The notes under the pieces were generated by a model. The model was not told the origin of the DNA, searched no databases, and saw nothing but the letters and a program-made list of their open reading frames with translations. 10,391 nt of DNA from Amoebophrya sp. AT5.2 (lineage: Eukaryota; Sar; Dinophyceae; Syndiniales; Amoebophryaceae), in the NCBI GenBank assembly GCA_005223375.1, contig RXOD01006425.1:1-10391 (forward strand), given 5' to 3'. The stretch's first letter is position 1. Every line of letters starts with the position of its first letter. Both the position numbers and the translations under genes were made by a program. Shown here piece by piece: positions 1 through 6,712 of this stretch.

Positions 1-169
1 GTGCTGACGCTGCTGCTGGGGTCGGCGTTGCGGGGGCTGCCACGCCGGATGCTGAAAACAACTATATTCTACCATATCTGGGCCACCATAACATCGCGCA
101 TCAGCATCAGGAATCATTTAAACATCACACAAATACAGGTTTCATCATTCACACATAAACAGGTAGAAG

Positions 170-184
170 CCACGGCCGCCGTGG
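170..184. repeat. GC-rich near-perfect palindrome
   Basis: CCACGGC (170-176) and GCCGTGG (178-184) are exact reverse complements separated by a single base. It lies just outside the larger fold-back at 185-289, within the probable intron. No protein-binding or RNA function can be assigned. Confidence 0.6.
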
Positions 185-289
185 CGTGCTGTCTTGTGGG
201 GAGCCAGATGAGCCTCCTCCGGCGGCCATCGCTTGGCACCGGTTGGATCCCGTGCCAAATCTGTCCGGCTGGGGGAGGCTGCCAGCACG
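185..289. repeat. Nested inverted repeats (fold-back of about 105 nt)
   Basis: Three complementary blocks occur in nested order: CGTGCTG 185-191 with CAGCACG 283-289, AGCCTCC 211-217 with GGAGGCT 274-280, and TTGGCAC 233-239 with GTGCCAA 252-258. The last is extended by two more pairs around a six-base loop at 243-248. Between the second and third blocks the arms align without a gap, with mismatches. The order of blocks is what one hairpin would give, not chance isolated matches. It may be a remnant of a MITE-like or introner-like insertion, or an RNA structure; nothing in the sequence decides. Confidence 0.55.
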
Positions 290-294
290 TCCCA

Positions 295-378
295 TTCGCA
301 ATCCCTGCGCCAGCACTCCTTTGCGCCAGATCGCAAAGCCGCTCCTGAAAACTCAAAAAATAATTTTTGAATTGCGAA
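295..378. repeat. Inverted repeat enclosing two smaller hairpins
   Basis: TTCGCAAT (295-302) is the exact reverse complement of ATTGCGAA (371-378). Inside lie CTTTGCG (319-325) with CGCAAAG (332-338) around a six-base loop, and TCAAAAA (353-359) with TTTTTGA (364-370) around a four-base loop. Together they could fold as a branched structure next to the fold-back at 185-289. The block is within the probable intron. Confidence 0.55.
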
Positions 379-517
379 GCCTTTGAATCGCGTTATTTCC
401 TTGATATCACTTGCTCTTCGTTTACAAATCTTCTATCGGCCTTTGGTGATCGGAGGTGATAAGTACAGATGAAAAAAACGACTTCCACCATTTTTTACTT
501 TCCTTCGTATCGCTCAG

Positions 518-1055
518 ACAAACGCGGCTCCTCGTGGGAACGGACGTGATTGGGCGCGGGCTCGACATTCCAGGCATCACGCACGTGATCATTTACGACT
601 TCGGCACGATCGAGGATTATGTCCACCGCGTCGGACGGACTATGCGCGGAAAAATCACGGAGCAAGCGCAAGCCTCTAGCTCTAGAAGGAAGAAGAAGAG
701 CAAGAGCCTCCACGACCAAGCCGATCCGGAGGTCGCGCCGGAAGATGACGACGAAATGTTGGGAGGTGGAAGTAGTACCCTGTTGAGCGGCGGACTGTCA
801 TCAAATCCATTCCACGCGCACGACATGCTAGCAGAGGAGGAACTTTCGAGCTGCAAAATAAGCGAAGACGATTCACCTCCTGCAGCTGTGCCGACTTCGC
901 ACGCAATCACGTTTTTTGAGTACTACAAGGGGTATCCGCACAACGCAAGAATGCTGATTGACATCCTGAGGAATGCGAAACAGAAGGTCCCGCCGGCCCT
1001 GAGCGAGCTGGCACAAAAGGTCGCGAACGGGGAGCGAATAGAAGAGAGGTGGTAA
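518..1055 (+). CDS. DEAD-box RNA helicase, C-terminal exon (partial gene)
   Basis: This is the end of the second RecA-like domain of a superfamily 2 DEAD-box helicase, an ATP-dependent RNA-unwinding enzyme. Motif V is seen as [12 protein letters not shown] (537-572), followed by [15 protein letters not shown], and motif VI as HRVGRTMR (624-647) with the expected HRxGRxxR residues. The family tail resumes at 900 as HAITFF, then [14 protein letters not shown], and the protein ends in EERW with TAA at 1053-1055. The tail recalls the DDX5/DDX3/DDX41 type, but the subfamily is not resolved. About 82 residues (nucleotides 654-899), with RRKKKSKS and EDDDE tracts, sit between motif VI and the tail, where relatives have only a few residues. 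Motifs I to IV are missing and must lie upstream. The exon start at 518 rests on the pyrimidine tract plus CAG and on where homology begins. Confidence 0.85.
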
Positions 1056-2044
1056 AGCGAAAGACCAATCGAAGTAGCAGTAGTCTATCAATTTTGCGGA
1101 GGACGGTCATCTGTGGCTGTCCAGTAGCTCACTAGATTATCATCTTGCAATACATGCACACCAAACCCGAATGAAGCACTCGTTAGAAACAAGAGGAAGG
1201 CGCGCCTCCGGAGGAGATACAAATCTTTCCTACGTGCATTAAGATCCCTTTACGCATGAAATGAACGCAGCATCGACAGCACAACGAACATAAACGACAC
1301 TCACAAGCAATCATCATCTTTGTTGATACGCATTGCGAATTATATCGCAGCGAAAATGTCAATGATTTCATCTGACTACTTCAGCATCCATGTTCAAACG
1401 AAAGCCAACATTTTCAGCAGCAGCTCAATCTGTAGAGTGCCCTCAGATGACCTGAATCGAGAGCACAATTGTTCACACGTAATTGAAGCTGATATCGAAT
1501 CATGGCAGCTGAAATTATAATGGCGTCGAAGTACTTAACTACTTATAGGTACTACTAGCAGCCGAAGCCGTTGTGCGTGCGGTGGTCTATCACTCATGGC
1601 GCGATTCGTGATCCCCTCCGCTCTTTATCATGTGCGATCCACCTTTCTGCGTTGCGCAACGACAGATCCGCGCGAAGTAATTTATGCACGAACATGGGAC
1701 GAACCGCTCCATTGCCAGCGCCGGCTCATAGAACGGAACTCAGTCAAAGTCAATCCATTGTGACCCAAGAAGGCATAGCTCTAGGAAGCTGGTGCAGAAA
1801 GCGCGTTTTCGTATCGACGAAAGGCTATGCCTATGCATTCTTTCTTGCTCTCGTTCATTGCAAAGCATCCGTTTTTCAGCATTGTATTTTATGATCCCTC
1901 AGATCTTTCTTGTAAATGTTTCTTGCTTCACCAGCTTCCTTCACAGACTCACACCTAGAGAGAGATAGACCTTGATTTTGATTCATTTGACCATCTCGTC
2001 GCTCGGATTCTGTCGATCGACATCGAAGCGAAAATTAATTGAGA
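1056..2044. other. Intergenic spacer, helicase to two-exon gene
   Basis: This stretch of nearly 1 kb is AT-richer than the flanking genes and shows no convincing gene. Its longest open frames (for example 1571-1894) have mixed third positions and low-complexity-free sequence that resembles nothing known. A compound hairpin occurs at 1771-1832. Near the 3' end a pyrimidine-rich run (about 1908-1945) ends in CACAG, a possible trans- or cis-splice acceptor before the gene at 2045. No TATA box, clear polyadenylation signal or RNA gene was recognised. Confidence 0.6.
1771..1832. repeat. Compound hairpin
   Basis: AGGCATAGC (1771-1779) is the exact reverse complement of GCTATGCCT (1824-1832). Inside, TTTCGT (1807-1812) pairs with ACGAAA (1817-1822) around the loop ATCG. 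Weaker complementarity may continue outward (CCAAGA before the left arm, TCTTG about 10 bases beyond the right arm). It lies about 210 bases before the next start codon, in spacer DNA. Its function is unknown. Confidence 0.55.
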
Positions 2045-3799
2045 ATGCAGATGTGCAGGAAGAACTTGGCGGGGAGAGCTACTGCTGCAGTTGGTGCGCA
2101 GCAGGCAGCGTCCGCGCAGGTGCAGCCTACTCCGGCTTCTCCGCCGGATATCGTTCTGAATCTCCTCCTGGAGTTGCGTTCGTGTTGTGCCCACCGCGAC
2201 TTCGGAAAGGTGTACCGCTACTGGGAAATAATCACCGAGAAGGTGGAGAAGCATTCCGCTCGCGGCATCCGGTTCGAGGTGATGAAGGCGCCATCGAAAC
2301 TCCTCGAAAACGCCGTGGTCGCCACGGCCACCGTCCTGCAGCAGCTGTTCCTCAATTGCGGCAGCGGCAATGCTCTGACGTCTTCGTCGACCTCGCCGGA
2401 GGAGCAGCATATGAGCAAATGGAAGACAGAAAAAATCTACGCGACCGTGTTGCGGGTTGCGGCCGCCTCGCTGGAAAACTTCTATGAGGGGGCAAAAAAC
2501 GACAGCTTCCAGCAGCCCTTCCAACAGCTTCCAGGTAGTAGAGCGTGGCAGACCTCCGCGGGCGCGACCTCGCCGGTCGAGGTAGAAGATTATGCCCGCG
2601 CGTGCAGGAGGTATATTTACGTGCAGCGCGTGACGTGCGCGCTGCACGCTCTGCGGGCGCACATGTTTGCGATCCGCGCAGCGCCGGGTGGGAGGAACTC
2701 TGTGGACGAGGAACGGTTCCTCCTGCTGTGGTGTGCGGCTGCGTGTCGCGAAATGGAACGGCTGGAGGCCGAGCGAGCGACGTCCAGCTGGAGTACGGCT
2801 GCCAGGCGCCTGCTCGAGGACGCGATACAGCAGCGTCCGCACGTTCTTGGGAATGTTAGCAGCCCATTCCTCGGCTGGTTTTTGTCCGCCCCCGGCTCCA
2901 CCACGGCCGCCAGCTCCCCTGCTACCACTGCGAATGAGGGATTTAGTATCTCGGCGCCTTCCGAAGACGTGAAGCCGCTGTGCATCGAGATGATGGCGTT
3001 CGTTCTGCACCAGACGGGGGACATCTGGCAGTCGCGGCACTTCAAGGCGCATCTGGGTCACTGCTTCCACGTGTCCCCGCTCGACTTCGTGTTTCTTCTC
3101 CTGGACGTGCCGCCGCTCCTCGCTGCCACTCCGAGCAAAGGACACTTCTCCAGGGCCGCGGGCGGCGAACGTCCTCCAGACCACTCCGCACGGCTGCTCT
3201 CGCGTGTGCTCACCGTGCTCATGCGCGTCGAGGAGCTTGCGCAGCAGCTGAAGCTGCACGTTTTTGCTTCGCCCGCACAGCACATCGCGCTCCTCATCTT
3301 CCGCAAGGCGGTGCACAATGTTCAAGTTTGCGGGGAAGGAAGCATGCGGGAAAGTTGTTTTCGCGGTACGTGCCTGCCGATCGCGGCATTCTTTCTGTCA
3401 AAGCTGCACAAGTTCGCGCGCGCGCGCGGCGGACCTTCCTCCCTCGCTGCTGGTTGTTCCGGAGGAGGAAGTGGTGGACTGGCTCCCGTACCTTTCCTCC
3501 AGAATCTGGCGCCGGGGACGACAACCAACGCGTCCTGTTTCCCCACTGCCTCTGAAGTCGGCGAATTCGTGAGCCAGATCGTCACGGCCTTGAGGTCGGG
3601 CAGTTTCTTGCTTCCCACTAGCGAGCGGCTACGGTTTTCTGACTCTGGCGGAAGTGCAGCGCCCGGTTCGGCGCCTTTCTCTATACCCAGCTGTTCTGCA
3701 TACTCGCTATATACAACTGGCAGCATGCTCAGTACAAATGAGCGGCAGTTTGACGAGTATTGCGGCTTCGTTTTCGGGATGCTGGGTCCAGACTTGCTG
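2045..3799 (+). CDS. Unrecognised large protein, exon 1
   Basis: This is the first exon of a gene continued at about 4230. The start is the first ATG after an in-frame stop (TAA 2036-2038); a second ATG follows two codons later. The first 33 or so residues are rich in alanine, with Arg/Lys but no Asp or Glu, which could be a mitochondrial presequence; this is only a hint. The rest is largely predicted-helix-like sequence rich in Leu, Ala and Arg, with Ser/Gly/Ala/Pro linkers (for example around 2890-2950 and 3430-3530). No catalytic motif is visible. The open frame runs to a TAA at 3815-3817. It is read here as ending at 3799, where a GT allows in-frame joining to the exon at 4230, giving about 585 residues. 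If unspliced, it would be a separate 590-residue protein ending in AALH. It may be a helical-repeat protein, but that is unproven. Confidence 0.65.
3415..3428. repeat. (CG)7 dinucleotide run
   Basis: Seven uninterrupted CG units lie inside exon 1 of the two-exon gene and encode part of an ARARGG stretch. Alternating CG of this length can adopt Z-form DNA and is prone to slippage, so it is a plausible place for a sequencing or assembly error of two bases. The frame stays open across it as given. Confidence 0.7.
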
Positions 3800-4229
3800 G
3801 TCGCCGCTCTTCATTAAAAAGAATGGAAATAACTGGTGACTGAGGTACTAAACCTCCTGGTCTAGGGGTCTGCTAGCGGCAGCCTTGTTCCTCTGCGGTG
3901 AGTCTCCTGGGCGATGCCCGTAGGAGTAGGTACTCGGTCGTGTGCTCTGTCGTCGACTCAGGCAGCATGTATAATACATTGAAGATGACAGCGGCGCGAC
4001 CGCGTCGGCCACGACCAGCTGCAGGCACCAGCCCAAGGGTTGCGGCTAGGTCGAGCACAGCTTGTAGTTTATATTTTTTTAGAAGCGGCACAGGACTCAG
4101 TTGCAGTTGGCTGTGATCGAAGGATGGGACCACAGGGACGAGGAGAAGAAAGCGGCAAGCGGCATAGCCTAGACCTGTGAGTGAAGCATCGGACCTCAGT
4201 CTTTTCATAGCTTTTAACTGAAAGGGCAG
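3800..4229 (+). other. Probable intron with nested terminal inverted repeats
   Basis: Two long plus-strand open frames in different phases abut this stretch, which carries stops in all frames and AT-richer segments. A GT at 3800 and a CAG ending at 4229 join the frames in phase (GPDLL then SWDWTLT). TTTTAACTG at 4212-4220 could be the branch region before the acceptor. Other in-phase choices are GT 3786 to AG 4251 (GML then VAKS), or a non-canonical border pair near 3815-4217. Inside the ends, complementary blocks are nested: TTCATTAAAAAG (3810-3821) with CTTTTAACTGAA (4211-4222, imperfect), GACTGAGGT (3838-3846) with ACCTCAGTC (4193-4201), GGTCTAGG (3859-3866) with CCTAGACC (4168-4175), and GTGCTC (3942-3947) with GAGCAC (4053-4058). 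The donor GTCGCC is weak. That an intron exists is likely; the exact ends are not. Confidence 0.6.
3810..4222. mobile_element. Candidate fold-back (MITE-like or introner-like) insertion
   Basis: The nested inverted repeats inside the intron span nearly its whole length, as expected if the intron arose from, or was invaded by, a small non-autonomous element. A direct repeat TAACTG occurs near each end (3830-3835 and 4215-4220), although it is not placed symmetrically about the arms, so a target-site duplication is doubtful. There is no transposase or other coding sequence. Introner elements with inverted repeats have been reported in some protists, including the dinoflagellate relative Amoebophrya; belonging to any such family is inference from structure alone. 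Confidence 0.35.
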
Positions 4230-5714
4230 AGCTGGGACTGGACGCTGACAGTGGCCAAGTCCATCTGGCGGCTGATCTCGGCAGGCGAACCTTTCTCCTC
4301 CGAGTGGTTCTTCTGCATGCCCGACCTCTCGGAGGCATACGGAGGCCTGCTGGCGGCCTTCGCCGCGGGCTTGCCGGGTCTGAGCGAAGAGCTGCAGCGC
4401 TGCGTAGTGGAAAAGTACGAGGAAATGGGCACGCGTGAAATCGCGGCGGCGAAGATGGTTCTCGGAGTCGCCCCACCGCCCGGATTGGAATCGCAGGCGG
4501 CTGCGGTATCCGAAAAAAGTAGGAAAGAGTCTTTCTTCTCGGCGGTCTCGGTTTTTCTGATGGTGAGTTCGGTCGCGCGTGCGGCGGCGCCGCGGATCGC
4601 GAACCAACGGAAAACTGCACCTGTGGGTCTCGGAGAGATTACCTCGGAAGCGAAGGCACCCCCTGCGGTAGTCGACAGCACTTCCGGCCTGGTGCAGTTG
4701 ATTTTCTGCGTGTGCCACGCGCACGCGCTGCGCCCGACGGACATGGAGCCCGGAACGGATTACTGGATCCTGCTCGGCAGTCTCTTCAACAGCAGGCAAG
4801 TGCCAGACCCGCGGCCGATTGAAGATTTGATATTCCAGCTGTACGAGCCGCTCGCTTTGAGAACAGGTGTAGCAGCACTACCAGCTGCACCAGGACGAGT
4901 AGTTTCATCCCGGCCCTGCGACGTGGAGCGTTTTCTTTGCTTGCTCCTGATTTTAACCAACGAGGGTTTCTGTACGCCGCGCGTGGTCCCGGTTTATCTC
5001 GAGTGCATCGCGCGTGCGGCCGCAGTGCCGGCGTTTGTTGCAATCGCGCGCCAGGTACACATGCTGCTCGGCAGCGCCCCACCGTTCAACCCCTGGACGG
5101 GGGAATCCAGGCTGTCGAGCGACCGACCGCCTTTAATGAAAACAAACGACGAGGAAGAGTTCCATCGTTCCGGTGAACATCGAACTCAAGAACAGAGCGC
5201 GACACGAACTTATAGTTCCGCTCCCCAACTGCAGCCGCAGAACATAAACCTAGCAGCCATCGGGCAACGCGAAAACCAACGGGACATTGGGCGTGGCAGC
5301 TTTCATCTCGCCGAGGCGTACGTGCAACAGAGCTGCAAATTCTACATCACCGACTCCGCGGACTTGCTGGAGCGGAATTTGGTGAACCTGCTGCAGGGGG
5401 GAATAAATTTTCAGTACGTGGAACTGGTCGTGCACTCGCTTGTGAAGTACGGCCCGCTTCCGGAACTGCTCGTGAAGCTGGCCCGGCACTGGCCGCCCCT
5501 GGACGCGCACGTTCGGGCGCTCGCCAGCATGTGCTATCAAGAGCCTGCTCTTGCTGCGGCCTCTCCGGCGGTAGCAAGGGGCTCGCAACCGCCTCCTCCT
5601 TCCGCGGCAGTGCTGGACCCCCACCTGGAGTACCTGTGGAGGAACTATGCAGAGGCGACCAAGTTCGATGCTTTCGCAGAGTATCTGCAAAATCAGCATG
5701 CTGCGAGCCGCTAA
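4230..5714 (+). CDS. Unrecognised large protein, exon 2
   Basis: This exon continues the gene begun at 2045 and ends with TAA at 5712-5714, adding about 494 residues for a total near 1,080. The frame is open from 4218 (preceded by TAA 4215-4217), and no ATG lies near its beginning; the first candidate start is a GTG at 4251, which argues for an upstream exon. The sequence continues the character of exon 1: helix-like, Leu/Ala-rich, with short conserved-looking pieces such as SIWRLISAGEPF, EYLWRNYAEATKF and ELLVKLARHWPPLDAHV. A polar linker rich in Gln, Asn, Arg and Ser lies at about 5100-5270. No known domain was recognised. An independent gene cannot be excluded, for instance one starting at an internal ATG, but the matching composition, phase and missing start favour one gene. 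Confidence 0.65.
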   Translation, partial: SWDWTLTVAKSIWRLISAGEPFSSEWFFCMPDLSEAYGGLLAAFAAGLPGLSEELQRCVVEKYEEMGTREIAAAKMVLGVAPPPGLESQAAAVSEKSRKESFFSAVSVFLMVSSVARAAAPRIANQRKTAPVGLGEITSEAKAPPAVVDSTSGLVQLIFCVCHAHALRPTDMEPGTDYWILLGSLFNSRQVPDPRPIEDLIFQLYEPLALRTGVAALPAAPGRVVSSRPCDVERFLCLLLILTNEGFCTPRVVPVYLECIARAAAVPAFVAIARQVHMLLGSAPPFNPWTGESRLSSDRPPLMKTNDEEEFHRSGEHRTQEQSATRTYSSAPQLQPQNINLAAIGQRENQRDIGRGSFHLAEAYVQQSCKFYITDSADLLERNLVNLLQGGINFQYVELVVHSLVKYGPLPELLVKLARHWPPLDAHVRALASMCYQEPALAAASPAVARGSQPPPPSAAVLDPHLEYLWRNYAEATKFDAFAEYLQNQHAASR

Positions 5715-6712
5715 GCCTAAGCTAGCTATTAAGACAAGGAAGTGGTTGCTATTGAAATTGAATTAGAGTTCACTGTCGTGTTCGCCATGATATAATTAAT
5801 TTGCCGGGACCTCCAAACTACTCTGTGTCTGTCTTCTTCACGACGGAAATCGACCGCACTGCTTGGATCAATGCTTGGGGCAGAGGCAGCACCATCTACG
5901 ACCTACCGATCTCGATTGTCGTACAAGGTCTGGGATGAATGGGATCATAGATATTCGACTTGTAGAAAATTCTTGGAACTTCAATGTGAACGTATGGAGA
6001 TTGCGATATTAGCAGAAAAGCAGAGGTTGACTAGACTAGGGGGTACGCGCCTCGGTCAAGTTCCGGGCGCTTCGACTTGTGGCCTTGCGCTTTTCATTTG
6101 CGATAGAACACTGAGCGGTTGAATTCATGCGAATCCGCAGTGGACTGTCATATGCAGCTAGAGACGTGAAGCAGACGCGTCCGATGTTCCGGAACCTCCA
6201 TAGTTTTCCAGCAACAGGCCGCTTCGTGTTATCGTGAAGGTGAAGGTGAACGAAGATCATCGGAAACAAGATCAAACGAGATCCGAAAAGAAATGAAGTG
6301 GATTGCTAGATCTTTCAGTTCAACAGCGCTCGCTTGAGAGCTATCTACTTAAGAAAGTCTCTCAGCGATCTCCCCAGCGATGGATCCTGGCTGTCGACGA
6401 TCCTCAATACTGCCTCGACTTTCAATCATCACAGGATTATCGCTATCGCCAATTCTTGGATGCTGCGCACTAAACTTCGCTTGTTTACTACTCATCCTTA
6501 TCTATCACAGCGAGTATGATAGGAAGAATGAGGTTATGCGAGACGAGTAGTTCTGAGTAAGGTAGGCCATGCTACCTCGCTGTGTGATGCACAAGACGAA
6601 ATTCCGATAGTACGGACATCTCCAACACTAACAAGACACTGTCACTGTGCGTGTAGTTCTACGCCACAGCAACTTGCATTTTTTTCCTGAAATTTGAAGC
6701 CCATAGCGTAAA
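5715..6712. other. Intergenic spacer before NOP14
   Basis: About 1 kb without a convincing gene. An 83-codon frame at 5871-6122 has AT-rich third positions unlike the neighbours and no recognisable motif. Three near-tandem GTGAAG units lie at about 6234-6251, and a palindromic block occupies 6487-6588. A T-rich tract (about 6678-6687) followed by AG at about 6700 precedes the NOP14 start and could be a splice or trans-splice acceptor. No promoter element was identified. Confidence 0.6.
6487..6588. repeat. Overlapping palindromic block in spacer
   Basis: Several inverted repeats overlap here. An imperfect stem pairs 6491-6507 with 6517-6532 around a nine-base loop. ACTACTC (6487-6493) pairs with GAGTAGT (6545-6551). 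CACAGCGAG (6506-6514) pairs with CTCGCTGTG (6576-6584). AGGTAG (6560-6565) pairs with CTACCT (6572-6577). Some of these exclude one another, so an RNA copy could switch between folds, or the block may be a decayed fold-back element. It ends about 125 bases before the NOP14 start codon. Confidence 0.5.

Larger units (their letters stand above)
1..517 (+). other. Probable intron of the DEAD-box helicase gene (3' part)
   Basis: No reading frame here encodes the helicase motifs that should precede motif V, and the frame feeding the exon loses family resemblance upstream of about 518. The 3' end has a pyrimidine-rich run (about 481-515) followed by CAG ending at 517. Splicing there leaves an exon starting (xx)A CAA ACG CGG, which would read GQTR if the previous exon ended in GG, as helicases of this type often do just before motif V. 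The donor is not identified and probably lies beyond the left edge. The stretch is full of inverted repeats, listed separately. It could also hide a small unrecognised exon. That this is intron is inference; the acceptor context is directly visible. Confidence 0.6.

Noticed and set aside
233..258. tRNA T-arm-like hairpin
   Set aside because: The loop and stem lengths do not fit a T-arm, and no acceptor, D or anticodon arms are found nearby.
1..348. Open frame at the left edge as an upstream helicase exon
   Set aside because: None of its three phases shows helicase motif IV or other expected sequence; it crosses several hairpins typical of the intron.
1571..1894. 107-codon plus-strand frame in the spacer
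   Set aside because: Codon composition is unlike the genes here, it spans the hairpin at 1771-1832, and it shows no similarity to anything recognised.
1955..3325. Long antisense open frame (456 codons) opposite exon 1
   Set aside because: It mirrors a GC-rich sense gene, is extremely Arg-rich, has no motif, and the plus-strand frame is longer with a sensible start.
3873..4799. Antisense open frame (308 codons) across the intron and exon 2
   Set aside because: It spans the fold-back intron and the opposite strand of coding sequence; Arg/Ser-rich shadow sequence without a recognisable domain.
5871..6122. 83-codon plus-strand frame after the two-exon gene
   Set aside because: Third positions are mixed to AT-rich, the start context is ordinary, and no motif is visible; a chance frame or unrecognised exon cannot be fully excluded.
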